A stretch of 64,000 nucleotides of DNA from Chloroflexota bacterium. Lineage in GTDB: Bacteria; Chloroflexota; Anaerolineae; 4572-78; J111. Under the pieces are notes generated by a model, which saw nothing but the letters and a program-made list of their open reading frames with translations, ran no database searches and was not told the DNA's origin. The position numbers and the translations under genes were made by a program. Every line of letters begins with the position of its first letter. The stretch's first letter is position 1. The stretch covers positions 248,001-312,000 of the forward strand of contig BOKF01000006.1 in the NCBI GenBank assembly GCA_016860845.1. The letters run 5' to 3'. Positions 36,780-45,248 of this stretch are shown here, one piece after another.

Positions 36780-38012
36780 TTATGCGGGAGTAAGCCGCAA
36801 GGGGCGAACTACCACGCCCTCTATCCCGTGGGCAAAAGCCGCCGGGACTGCCTTTCTAATCAAATTGTAAGCCGCATTGACATCGGCGTGAATGGTCCGA
36901 CCATCCGCCGCTCGAAACAGGCTGCGGGTAATGCGTTTACCCAGGTAGACCACCTGCTTGCCGATGGCTTCCAGATCAAGGAAGGAACATTTGCTTGTGT
37001 AACTCTCTTCCTGGTAGATGACCTGGAGGCCCTGCAACCGGGCTTTGTAGGTGACCATCTGGATAAAACGAGCATGAGGAAGCTGAACAAAGTTCTGGTT
37101 GTTCCGATTGCCCAGGTTAGCCTCTTGTTTCCAGTTGTCATTTTTACCAATGACGAGTGTCCCGATCCCTTCAGCTATCAACCTGTCAACAAGCTGTTTG
37201 CTGGCGACGTGCAGGTAATGGTTGATACGCCCGTCACGGATACGCCCCAGGCGGTGGATTCGGGCAGAGGTATGGCGGTTGGCTGGAAGCCGGCTTTGCA
37301 GGTCAGCTTTACGTTTGTTGTAGAACTGATTAAGCGCTTTGAGCGGGCGACCGTTAATAATGAAAGGCTGAAAGCCGGGTTTATTTGCAGCTATCGTCGC
37401 CAAAGCGTCCACGCCTATATCCAGCCCGGCTACAAAAGTCGGGTTGAGGGTGGGGTTGGGTTGTACCTGTATCAGATAAACGACTTCCACCACGTAATAG
37501 CCCTGACGCGGCACCATTCGTACCTGCCGAACATGGCAGCGGGTGGTGGGGATACGAATGTCCAAGCCGGAAGGGACAATCACTCCTTCAGCCAAGGCAG
37601 TACGGCTAATCGCCTGGTCGGTATAAGTCAGGACACATCGCCCCGCCTGTTTAGGTTTATAGCCGGGGATACGAGGCGGCCCCAGAAAACGAGCGGAGTC
37701 TTGTCGGTAGGCTTTGCGAGCTTCCCGAAAGGCAGTCCATGCGCGGGCCACCTGCAAGACCGTTTGCTGGCTCACCTTCTGCGGCAAAGACAGAAAGGCG
37801 TCCGACTTTTTGACTCGGTGGTAAAGGGTTTCGTAAGAGAGAATATGGCCGGTCGCAAAGAAGTGCTGGCGGACTTCGTAATTCGCGAAGTTGTAGAGGT
37901 TCTTGGAAGCAAAAGCCGCCGCATCTATGGCCTCGTAACGCGGGTCAGCCGGGCAGATGCGATGCTGCTCCACCAGCCGGACGGTATTTTCAGGCAGAAT
38001 GGTTTTCTTCAT
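36780..38012 (-). CDS. tnpB: TnpB-type RNA-guided nuclease, zinc-ribbon-less subtype
   Basis: 410 residues from ATG 38012. RuvC-I is FVAGLDIGVDALATI; RuvC-III is DGRTIHADVNAAYNLIRKA. The usual CxxC...CxxC zinc ribbon is absent; in its place is QEESYTSKCSF, and the canonical RuvC-II Glu position reads LVIGKNDNWKQEANLG without a Glu at the usual spot. This is a recognised TnpB variant in which the RuvC-II Glu may be relocated (EESYTS is a candidate). Helical N-terminus (NLYNFANYEVRQHF) is typical. Such proteins use an omega-RNA to cut and maintain the element's donor site. Confidence 0.9.
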   Translation of the reverse strand: MKKTILPENTVRLVEQHRICPADPRYEAIDAAAFASKNLYNFANYEVRQHFFATGHILSYETLYHRVKKSDAFLSLPQKVSQQTVLQVARAWTAFREARKAYRQDSARFLGPPRIPGYKPKQAGRCVLTYTDQAISRTALAEGVIVPSGLDIRIPTTRCHVRQVRMVPRQGYYVVEVVYLIQVQPNPTLNPTFVAGLDIGVDALATIAANKPGFQPFIINGRPLKALNQFYNKRKADLQSRLPANRHTSARIHRLGRIRDGRINHYLHVASKQLVDRLIAEGIGTLVIGKNDNWKQEANLGNRNNQNFVQLPHARFIQMVTYKARLQGLQVIYQEESYTSKCSFLDLEAIGKQVVYLGKRITRSLFRAADGRTIHADVNAAYNLIRKAVPAAFAHGIEGVVVRPLRLTPA

Positions 38013-38052
38013 CGTCTCGTAGTTCCGCCATAATCCGTTTTGCGTTTGCAGG

Positions 38053-38256
38053 CTATTGACTATACAGCCGGGCGCAGAAAGAGGTGATAATACTGACAAA
38101 ATCCTGGATCAAGTCTTCTTTATTGTTTTGAGCCTGATTGATGACTTCAATCCGCCGGTCCGACGTTGGCTCGGTAGCCCGAACTTCTGCCCGCTTGAAA
38201 CCAGCGCCAAGCAGTGTGGTAGGAAACGAGCATAAATACTCAATTCTATAGAACAC
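38053..38256 (-). pseudogene. Remnant of IS607-type serine recombinase (tnpA C-terminus)
   Basis: The last 35 residues, RRIEVINQAQNNKEDLIQDF then VSIITSFCARLY, match the C-terminal end of IS607-family TnpA serine recombinases ('..L..DL..I...F..RLYG'). The first half of the ORF (IEYLCSFPTTLLGAGFK) does not extend the homology, and the catalytic N-terminal and resolvase core are absent. It lies immediately upstream of tnpB, the standard IS607 order. Confidence 0.65.
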
Positions 38257-38277
38257 ATGTACTACAAAATCAAATTC

Positions 38278-38306
38278 TTGTCAAACATAGACAGCATATG
38301 TTAATA
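38278..38306 (+). promoter_or_regulatory. Possible promoter of the tagged cluster
   Basis: TTGTCA (38278-38283), 17 bases, TTAATA (38301-38306) in an A/T-rich patch upstream of the first cluster genes. The -35 is one mismatch from consensus; the -10 is poor. It is the best pair I see in the 300 bases before 38522. Confidence 0.25.
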
Positions 38307-38361
38307 AACCGTTACAAACTGAGTGGTTACATTCGCTACTCGCACCAACTTTGGCGGGGTC

Positions 38362-38499
38362 ATGGAAAGTCACGAAAAAACTGGAGCGGCTTACAACAAC
38401 ATCAGCGGTCCAATCATTACCTCCGCCAATACATCATTGGGGGAATCTTCAGCCAACAGCACCGCCGGCATCGAACACAACCTGCCGCCCCGGCCATGA
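38362..38499 (+). CDS. Small ORF with a weakly tag-like N-terminus
   Basis: 45 residues, MESHEKTGAAYNNISGP and on, Ser/Asn/Ala-rich. The pattern HEKTGAAYNNISG recalls the CEKNG...NGISG of the shared tag (see the 56105 protein), but Cys3 is missing and the SKxxF end is absent, so it may be a degenerate tag-only gene or a coincidence. It stops 22 bases before the membrane protein start. Confidence 0.3.
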   Translation: MESHEKTGAAYNNISGPIITSANTSLGESSANSTAGIEHNLPPRP

Positions 38500-38521
38500 G
38501 TATTATTTTGGAGGCTTATCA

Positions 38522-39121
38522 ATGAGTGCATCTATCGTTAGACCTAATTCACCCCGCATCATTATACCGGCGCCCTGGCTCAAGGAGCGGGACGAGCAAA
38601 GAAAAAGAAAGCGTAGAAGATCAACCGGTCTTTCTGCTTTCACCGCCTCAATTAAGGCCAGCCTGGTTGGGGCCGTGGGCATGTTTATCTTGTTTCTGGC
38701 GGGCCTGATCCCGTTCGAATTTCTGGCCTTGCTGGTGATCCCTGGCTTTATTGTGCTTTTCCTATCGGTCGGAATGTTGGCCGGTATCTTTGCTGAGAAC
38801 ATTATAAAAGACTACCGGCAGGCTGGCGAGGTGGGTTGGATGGCCGGCTTCTGGACTGGAGTTCATGGCGGCAACATGGCTATGATGATGGCTGCCACCG
38901 GAATTTACATGAACGATTTCGGCCAAAATGTAGTTAACCAGCTCACAGTTGAGCAACTGGAGAGCCTCGCTGCTTTTGGATTTGATCAAAGCGCGCTTGC
39001 TTTAACCGCGCGTGTGTTGGGCGCGTTGTGTGTCTACGGCATTATTGGCGGCCTGATCGCTGCGCTCTTTGGCACAATAGGCGGTATGCTGTATCTCGCG
39101 TTAACCACCACCGAAAATTAA
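38522..39121 (+). CDS. Small integral membrane protein
   Basis: 199 residues with a basic N-terminus (KERDEQRKRKRRRS) and four likely membrane helices: residues about 45-65 (LVGAVGMFILFLAGLIPF), 65-90 (LLVIPGFIVLFLSVGMLAGI), about 115-130 and 165-195 (GALCVYGIIGGLIAALFG). No transporter or enzyme motif. Start at ATG 38522, eight bases after GGAGG; a longer frame from 38351 overlaps the small ORF and has no good ribosome site. First sizeable gene of the plus-strand cluster; no tag. Confidence 0.8.
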   Translation: MSASIVRPNSPRIIIPAPWLKERDEQRKRKRRRSTGLSAFTASIKASLVGAVGMFILFLAGLIPFEFLALLVIPGFIVLFLSVGMLAGIFAENIIKDYRQAGEVGWMAGFWTGVHGGNMAMMMAATGIYMNDFGQNVVNQLTVEQLESLAAFGFDQSALALTARVLGALCVYGIIGGLIAALFGTIGGMLYLALTTTEN

Positions 39122-39219
39122 CGACGAAAACACCTTATTGATACCTCGCCGTACAGCCTAACCTGCCTATAGCAGTTGGTATAGATTAGGGAAGTTAGTA
39201 AGCAGGAGAGAAACCAGAT

Positions 39220-39684
39220 ATGGATGCTACTGATGTCATTGAAATTGTAACGAATAAATTAGACCGGCTGGCTGCAACCGGTCAACTAGCCGGGTTAGGA
39301 TATGCCCCCCTGGATGTCATCACCAGGGACAATGCCGGCGTGCTGCATGTACAGCCTTTTCCCAGGGCTCATCTCGAAGAGGTGATGGACTATCTGATGT
39401 TTTACCTCCAGGAAAAACGAATGAATGTGCGGGAGGTATTCCTGGTGACCGACTGCTATACTGACCCAACCCTGGGCACCACCTTATCCGACGTGGTGGT
39501 CATTGTCCATTGTCGAGCAGATAACAAGGTTAGGATCGGCCTTATTGAGTACGATCCGCGTTCAAATCCGCTGCTTAGAAAAGAGGTGAATTGGACCAAC
39601 CCACACTGGTACCAACACATGTCGACCCTGGGACAGACCCTAAGCCGGCAACTTGGCGAGAACGCGCCGGAGACGGTCGGTTAA
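39220..39684 (+). CDS. Protein of unknown function, cluster member without tag
   Basis: 154 residues, soluble, alternating strands and helices (VREVFLVTDCYTDPTLGTTL, VVVIVHCRADNKVRIGLIE). No family recognised. The ribosome site GCAGGAGAG precedes the ATG. It lies 35 bases before the first tagged gene, in the same direction, so it is probably co-transcribed with the tagged cluster. Confidence 0.7.
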   Translation: MDATDVIEIVTNKLDRLAATGQLAGLGYAPLDVITRDNAGVLHVQPFPRAHLEEVMDYLMFYLQEKRMNVREVFLVTDCYTDPTLGTTLSDVVVIVHCRADNKVRIGLIEYDPRSNPLLRKEVNWTNPHWYQHMSTLGQTLSRQLGENAPETVG

Positions 39685-39718
39685 AGCTCACCAGATTCCC
39701 AGGCAGAAAGGTAACAAG

Positions 39719-40915
39719 ATGTCTTGCGAAACCCATCAAAACGCTATCGCCGCCGTTGCTGGTTCCAGTAGTGGTATTCCAAAGTCGGCCAGTAAATTTG
39801 CGAATTACTCCGGCAAGATATTAGTACCCGCTCTCGTTGTCGGCGGCGGCGCCGCCCTAGCCGGTGGAATCTATGGCATCAAGGTGGCGATAAAAAAAAT
39901 CAAAGAGGCCAGAGAGAAGGAAGCGGCTGAAAAGATTCAGCGGGCCCGTCAACGGGTGGCCACTATTAAAGACCCTGCCCGCAAACAGGTGGCTTTTGAC
40001 ATTCAAAGCAAGTACATCGGTGCCGGTATCTTTCGCGAAGGCCTGGAGGAAGTTCTTGACGCCCCGGAGTATACCCGGTTAGGTAGAAAGACCTGGTTGG
40101 TGAGCGGGGGCAATGGGTCGGCCATTGTAGATGACCTGGGCGATGGGACGTACGTCCTTCGCGGAATTGGTATCACCATAGGCAGCGAATGGGAACTGCG
40201 CAACGGCCTGGCGGCTTATTCATTTCGCCATCCGGATTTGGCCAAGAAAGCGGCCGCAGCCCTGGCGCCAAAACTACAACCTGGGCCAGAAGCAAATGAA
40301 GAGCAAGGAACCCGGTTTACCAAAACAGTGAAGGCTGTCGAGCGGACAGCGGATACCGCCAGGCAATGGGTCGTTGACAACCAGGAAGAAATTATAGCTG
40401 TCGCAGGTAACGGCTTGAAAGCGGCAAAACTTATTGGCGGGCTATATCTAACTGCATCTAAGCATGGCGGGGTTCAAAAAATACCGGTCATGACCCAACT
40501 CACCTACTTGCACAGCGCCGGGAATCTCGTCTCTAGTACCTATAGCACGACCAAAAAAGCCCAGGCAATGAAGCTGGAAGCCGCTCATATTATCGAAGCT
40601 ATCAGGTCGCCAGAATACGCTCAGGCAGCTGCTGCCTTGCAAAAGCAATATAACGGCGTTCGGGTATCACAACAAAGCCTTGAAGGTTTGATGCAGGCAA
40701 GGTCTTATCCCATCATTGACGGCGCCTACAAAGTGCAGGGAAATCTGGGCCTCATTTATTACGATGAAGCGAGCAAAGATGGGCGGGTCACGATCCAACG
40801 GGTTGTCCCCGCCCCTGGCAAAGAGATTCAGCTTCATCGAGGGCTGAAGGCCCTCAAAGAAACGGAAAGAGAGATTAATCAGGCAGCTCAGAAAGTTCCT
40901 GTTGGAATTAGCTGA
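39719..40915 (+). CDS. MSC-tagged membrane-anchored protein
   Basis: 398 residues. Residues 1-33 are the shared tag (MSCETHQN..., GIPKSASK, FANYSG). Directly behind it is a membrane helix (VPALVVGGGAALAGGIYG, about 36-54) and then a basic coiled-coil-like helix (KKIKEAREKEAAEKIQRARQ). The rest is two unassigned soluble parts: TWLVSGGNGSAIVDDLGDG (about 120-140) and a C-terminal part with GNLGLIYYDEASKDGRVTI. No catalytic motif. Start chosen because it begins the tag; a longer ORF start at 39653 lies inside the previous gene. Confidence 0.85.
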   Translation: MSCETHQNAIAAVAGSSSGIPKSASKFANYSGKILVPALVVGGGAALAGGIYGIKVAIKKIKEAREKEAAEKIQRARQRVATIKDPARKQVAFDIQSKYIGAGIFREGLEEVLDAPEYTRLGRKTWLVSGGNGSAIVDDLGDGTYVLRGIGITIGSEWELRNGLAAYSFRHPDLAKKAAAALAPKLQPGPEANEEQGTRFTKTVKAVERTADTARQWVVDNQEEIIAVAGNGLKAAKLIGGLYLTASKHGGVQKIPVMTQLTYLHSAGNLVSSTYSTTKKAQAMKLEAAHIIEAIRSPEYAQAAAALQKQYNGVRVSQQSLEGLMQARSYPIIDGAYKVQGNLGLIYYDEASKDGRVTIQRVVPAPGKEIQLHRGLKALKETEREINQAAQKVPVGIS

Positions 40916-40931
40916 AGCGGTGGATCAAACA

Positions 40932-41669
40932 GTGAGCTGCGACACAAACAATCGGGCTGCGGCCAACGCGGCAACTATCAATGGTGTTACAAAGTTCGCT
41001 AGCAAACGTGCTTCGTATACGGATGGCAAACAAGAAGTCAACGCCGCGAGAAAAAAGGACAGAGGGACATACCAGTCAAGGCAGTCTAAGACAATGCAGA
41101 TAATTCCGAAACAATCAGTCTGGAAAATTGGTCAAATTAATTGGAGGCGGCGAAAAATCATTGGTGGCGGCGGCTTTGCTCTGGTCTACCAGGTCGCCCC
41201 GGGTGTTGTAGCCAAGATCGGGCAAATCGGTCAAAAAGAGGTCGAGGCGCAGCGCCATTTCGCGCGGCAACAGCAAGCCTTACCAGTTTTGGATTACCAA
41301 GTAGAAGTAGAACTGCCGGCCAGGGTTAGTCGAGAAGTTTGTCCTTTACACGGTCCCCGGAAAAAGATTTTGCCGGAGGACGGCTACGTCTGTACATGTA
41401 ACTTCCCGCAAGCTGTCTTACTGATGCCGTTAGCGGAAAGCATTGAAGGGGTCAGTAGCGACGAGATCAGAGCATTTTTGATGGGATTTTCTAGAGATTG
41501 CGAGCGGCAACGAGGGCACTACTGGGACGCCCGACCGGCCAATGTGGCTCGCTACCAGGGGCGGCTGATCGCGCTGGATTTTGGTGAAGAAGAAGGGGTT
41601 TCCGACCATGTTCCGCCAGGTTGGCAACCGCTAAGTATGATGACGACACCTAAACAAAGCGCCCCATGA
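40932..41669 (+). CDS. MSC-tagged protein kinase-like protein
   Basis: 245 residues from GTG 40932. Residues 1-32 are the tag (SCDTNNRAA, NGVTKFASKRASY). The kinase-like domain follows: Gly-rich loop GGGGFALVYQV (about 76-86), VVAKIG with the candidate ATP-binding Lys, catalytic loop HYWDARPANVARY (about 196-208) with Asp and Asn in HRDxxxxN-like spacing, and LDFGEEE in place of DFG. A CPLH...CTC insert (about 136-158) could bind zinc. Its lobes are short, so it is a minimal kinase or a phosphotransferase-like fold. It overlaps the next frame by ATGA. Confidence 0.8.
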   Translation: MSCDTNNRAAANAATINGVTKFASKRASYTDGKQEVNAARKKDRGTYQSRQSKTMQIIPKQSVWKIGQINWRRRKIIGGGGFALVYQVAPGVVAKIGQIGQKEVEAQRHFARQQQALPVLDYQVEVELPARVSREVCPLHGPRKKILPEDGYVCTCNFPQAVLLMPLAESIEGVSSDEIRAFLMGFSRDCERQRGHYWDARPANVARYQGRLIALDFGEEEGVSDHVPPGWQPLSMMTTPKQSAP

Positions 41670-41728
41670 GCGATTATGGTTCAAATAATTACTCCAAACA
41701 ATCAAATAGCATTTGCGGAGGCGACACT

Positions 41729-44700
41729 GTGAGCTGCGACTCTAGTAACCGGGCAGCGGCCGACGCTGCCTGCGCCAATGGAGTAGCTATGCCCGCCAGC
41801 AAATGCCTGGCTTATGCTGGCCGGACAGGTAAGACTGAGGAGGTTATCCATGGCAACCTTACCACTCGAAGAAGAACTATTTCAACTGCCAGACGAAACA
41901 CAATTGATGCAAATGGTGCGGGAACACTGGCAAAAATACCGGCCGATGGCCTTTACTCGCCTGCAGCAGGCCAATTATCTGGACGAGGCGATCCGGCGGG
42001 CCGTCAATCTGACGCTGACCGGCTTAGGCCAACTCATCAACCAACGGCAAATGGATCCCTGGGAAGCGTGGGTACTGATTCGCGAAGAATGGGCCTTGCT
42101 GCCGGCGGAGGAGACAGCCGAGGCGGACGACGCCTAGAGCACCGCTGTAAAAATTGCGGCCGCTTCATCGGCAATAATATGGTTTGCCAGCCCTGTATCT
42201 TTGGCGAAGTCCTCAAAGAAACAGGCGATATCGATTGGCTTCAAATAGCCGCGCGCAGTGGGGTCAGCGTTCAACAGGCCCAGGAGCACCTATCCTCGAT
42301 CGGACTAACTTTCAGGAATCCCAGAACCTCTGTCTGGGAGACGTCTAGCGCCTATCTTTCCGGCAACCTCCAAGCCAAGCTCCGCGAAGCAGAAGCGGCC
42401 GCGGCGGTAGACCCGACTTTTCGAGCCAATGTCGAGGCGCTGCGCAAAATTCAGCCGCCGGAGCTAAAACCGGACCAAATTGCCGCGCCGCTGGGGGCCG
42501 GCTGGATCCCGGAAGAGTATATCGAACAATTTGCCCAAAGTTTGGGCCTGGGGGTCAATGCCGGGTATGTACCGGAACTGGCTAAGTGGATTGTCTATCC
42601 GACCGACAAATTCAGAAAAATCAGGCGGCGCTCCGAGGCGAACAACAAACGCTGGGGGACCAAATATGTAGACGCGGTTGACCTGCTAGAGCAGGCGCTG
42701 AACGGCCAGGAGCCTACGGTCACCAGAAGAACCGGACCGCTTAGAAAAGAAGAAACCGATCTCGACCAAACTTACGAGGCCAGGGATAAACAAAAAAAGA
42801 TCAAGGAAGAGTTCGAGCGATGGCTCTGGTCTAACCGGGCTCGCGCCGAAAGGCTGGCCAGGCTCTTCAACGACCGCTTTAATGTCACCATCCGCCCGTA
42901 TTTTGATGGATCGCACTTAACCGGCTTACCCGGCTTAAACAAAGCAGTCACACTACGCTCGCATCAAAAAAACGCCATTTACCGGCTCATCAGCAATGAT
43001 GGCCAGCAAAACTCCTTCCTGGTTCACTCGACGGGGGCCGGAAAAACCCTGGTCATGATTGTCAGCGCCATGGAGATGCGCCGGCTGGGCAAAAGGCGGC
43101 GGGTACTTCAAATCGTACCCAACAATCGCGCCACCCAACACGCGTCCGATTTCCGCTGGGCCTATCCTCATGCCAGGTTGTTGGTGGTCACCAGCGAAGA
43201 TTTAACCCCGGCCCGTTTCAATGAAACGATGCTGAAAATTGCCGACTTTGATGGCGATGCCGTCATTATGACCCACTCGGCTTCGGAACGTATCAAAATG
43301 CGCCCTGAAACGGAAATTGATTTTGTCCGGCATCAGGTCGAGGCGTACGACAAAGCCATTGCCCGTCTGCCGGCCGGAGCGGTCAGAAAACGAAGGTTAT
43401 TAGAAGCGACCCGTGATCGACGCGCTAAAAAACTGGCCGATCTGCTCAGCGAGACAACAGCCGACTCGAACCGGTTGAGCTGGGAAGACCTGGGCATAGA
43501 CCAACTGTTTGTCGACGAGGCTCACCGCTATAAGAACCTTGAATTTGCAACCCGTAAACAGGGCGTGGCCGGGATAAATCCCTCCGGCAGCGCGCGGGCT
43601 TTCGAGATGTTCATGAAAGTCCGCTACCTAGAGCAGCACTGCAACCGCTGCGGTAAATTTGTGGGCGAAGACCAGGTTTGTCGCAATTGCGGTCACTCGC
43701 TCGAAAACGCGGAGAATGAGTCCGGCAACATTTGTTTCGCTTCGGCGACACCCTTGGATAACAGCATCGCCGAGATGTACACCTGGATGCGGTTTTTGCA
43801 GCCAAAACGACTCAAGCGATTAGGACTTGAGCATTTTGACGGCTGGTCGGGTCACTTTGCCCGGCCCACGACCATCCTGGAACTGGCTCCTTTTGGGGGC
43901 GGCTATCGCGAAGCGACCCGTTTTGCCTCGTTTGAGAATGTCCAAAGGCTCGCGACAATTTTTAGCGAAGTGGCCGATGTTCAGCTTGATCCTCAAAAGC
44001 TGGCTATTCCCCTGCCCAAAGAGATCAAGTTCGAGGAAGGTCCGAAGATTGTGGCCTCGCCGATGTCGGACCGCCTGCGCGAGTATATGGCCTACTGCGA
44101 TAAGCGGGCCGCCAAAGTGCGCGCGCGCGAGGTGCCGTTATCAGAAGATAACTTCCTGAAGATCGCCACTGATCTTAATATGGCCGCCCTGGATTATCGC
44201 CTGATTGATCAGGCTGCTCCGGATGATCCCGACTCAAAAGTCAATCTACTGGTCACGGACGTGCTCGATATTTATCGCAAAACAAGCAGTGTTACATTAG
44301 CGGGCATGAGCGGTCAGCAGAACCTGGCCCAGGTCATCTTTCTGGATCTCTCTACCCCTAAGAAGGGATTCAATTTGTACGACGACATCAAGGAAAAATT
44401 GATGAGTGGCGGCATCCCAGAACAGGAAATCGAGTTCATTCATGACGCCAGGACGCCTGAGGCCAAACAACGACTTTTTGACCGGGTTAATGCCGGCGAA
44501 GTCAGGGTGTTACTGGCCTCATCTGATATGGGCGGAGAAGGGGCAAATTTTCAAGCCAGGTTAGGCTGGCTGCACCATTTAGACGTTCCCTGGACGCCCC
44601 GAAAAGTCATTCAACGTCGTGGGCGCATGGTTCGGCAGGGAAATTATTGCCCGGAAGTTGGAACTTCGGTCTATGTCACTGCCGGCAGTTTTGATAAATA

Positions 44701-45190
44701 CCGCTGGCAAACTGTAGAACGCAAGGCCCTGATGGGGAATCAGGCGCTCAGAGGCGACCTGGACAAATGTGATGATATTGATGTCGTCCACGTCGATTAC
44801 GCCACCATCAAGGCAATGGCCAGCGGCAACCCGATGGCTGAAAAGCGGGTCAAACTCCAGTTGGACCTTCAGAGATACCAGGCCCTGGAACGAGTCTACC
44901 AGAGCAGGCGAGAAGAGGCCCAAAAAGGACTCGACCAGGCTCTATCCGAACTGGCCTTGATCGAGCGCGAAGCTATTAAAGATGCGGAGACGACAGCCAC
45001 TCAGGCGGAACTCGCTAGCCGGATTGCGCAGCACCGGGCTACTCTATCTGCGCCCTTTGAGTACAGCCAAACCTTAAGGGAACTGCAAGAGGAACTGAAG
45101 AAGGTCGAGCGAGAAATTGAATTATCCAACCAACTACCCAGCAAGCGGGGGTTAGCTGGCAAGTTGCTGAGAAAACTGTTTAACTTCTAA
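41729..45190 (+). CDS. MSC-tagged SF2/SNF2-type helicase
   Basis: An open frame from GTG 41729 (ribosome site GCGGAGG) encodes the tag (SCDSSNRAAADAACANGVAM, ASKCLAYAG), an unconvincing linker (about 35-135), a zinc site CKNCG...CQPC (about 139-157), an HTH-like stretch, and an SF2 helicase: Walker A HSTGAGKT (about 433), DEAH-like VDEAHRYKNL (about 595), an inserted CNRCG...CRNCG zinc knuckle (about 637-655), ASSDMGGEGANFQ (about 931) and QRRGRMVRQGN (about 961). The C-terminus is coiled coil. The helicase resembles large phage/plasmid-borne SF2 enzymes. Because a separate gene (41850-42137) occupies the linker in another frame, translation of the helicase itself may instead begin at ATG 42089. 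Confidence 0.85.
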   Translation: MSCDSSNRAAADAACANGVAMPASKCLAYAGRTGKTEEVIHGNLTTRRRTISTARRNTIDANGAGTLAKIPADGLYSPAAGQLSGRGDPAGRQSDADRLRPTHQPTANGSLGSVGTDSRRMGLAAGGGDSRGGRRLEHRCKNCGRFIGNNMVCQPCIFGEVLKETGDIDWLQIAARSGVSVQQAQEHLSSIGLTFRNPRTSVWETSSAYLSGNLQAKLREAEAAAAVDPTFRANVEALRKIQPPELKPDQIAAPLGAGWIPEEYIEQFAQSLGLGVNAGYVPELAKWIVYPTDKFRKIRRRSEANNKRWGTKYVDAVDLLEQALNGQEPTVTRRTGPLRKEETDLDQTYEARDKQKKIKEEFERWLWSNRARAERLARLFNDRFNVTIRPYFDGSHLTGLPGLNKAVTLRSHQKNAIYRLISNDGQQNSFLVHSTGAGKTLVMIVSAMEMRRLGKRRRVLQIVPNNRATQHASDFRWAYPHARLLVVTSEDLTPARFNETMLKIADFDGDAVIMTHSASERIKMRPETEIDFVRHQVEAYDKAIARLPAGAVRKRRLLEATRDRRAKKLADLLSETTADSNRLSWEDLGIDQLFVDEAHRYKNLEFATRKQGVAGINPSGSARAFEMFMKVRYLEQHCNRCGKFVGEDQVCRNCGHSLENAENESGNICFASATPLDNSIAEMYTWMRFLQPKRLKRLGLEHFDGWSGHFARPTTILELAPFGGGYREATRFASFENVQRLATIFSEVADVQLDPQKLAIPLPKEIKFEEGPKIVASPMSDRLREYMAYCDKRAAKVRAREVPLSEDNFLKIATDLNMAALDYRLIDQAAPDDPDSKVNLLVTDVLDIYRKTSSVTLAGMSGQQNLAQVIFLDLSTPKKGFNLYDDIKEKLMSGGIPEQEIEFIHDARTPEAKQRLFDRVNAGEVRVLLASSDMGGEGANFQARLGWLHHLDVPWTPRKVIQRRGRMVRQGNYCPEVGTSVYVTAGSFDKYRWQTVERKALMGNQALRGDLDKCDDIDVVHVDYATIKAMASGNPMAEKRVKLQLDLQRYQALERVYQSRREEAQKGLDQALSELALIEREAIKDAETTATQAELASRIAQHRATLSAPFEYSQTLRELQEELKKVEREIELSNQLPSKRGLAGKLLRKLFNF
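41850..42137 (+). CDS. Small phage/plasmid-type protein nested in the helicase frame
   Basis: 95 residues from ATG 41850, six bases after GAGGAGG, the best ribosome site nearby. The sequence (REHWQKYRPMAFTRLQQANY, PWEAWVLIREEWALLPAE) looks like a real folded helical protein and resembles short conserved proteins seen in phages and plasmids ('W..WEl.reEW.lLP'). It lies wholly within the 41729-45190 frame, shifted by one base. The helicase-frame translation over this stretch looks random, so this frame is the better coding candidate here. Confidence 0.7.
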   Translation: MATLPLEEELFQLPDETQLMQMVREHWQKYRPMAFTRLQQANYLDEAIRRAVNLTLTGLGQLINQRQMDPWEAWVLIREEWALLPAEETAEADDA

Positions 45191-45248
45191 CCAACTATGA
45201 GTTCAAAAGTATCCTTAATGTACAACGTCCAAGAACGAGGTAACCAAG

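Larger units (their letters stand above)
36780..38256 (-). mobile_element. IS607-type element: tnpB plus a remnant of the tnpA serine recombinase
   Basis: An intact tnpB (36780-38012) is preceded on the same strand by a remnant whose C-terminus resembles IS607-type serine recombinase tails. The element lies between the giant adhesin gene (ending at 36733, 47 bases away) and the tagged cluster. Exact ends were not found. With tnpA degraded it probably cannot move by itself. Confidence 0.7.
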
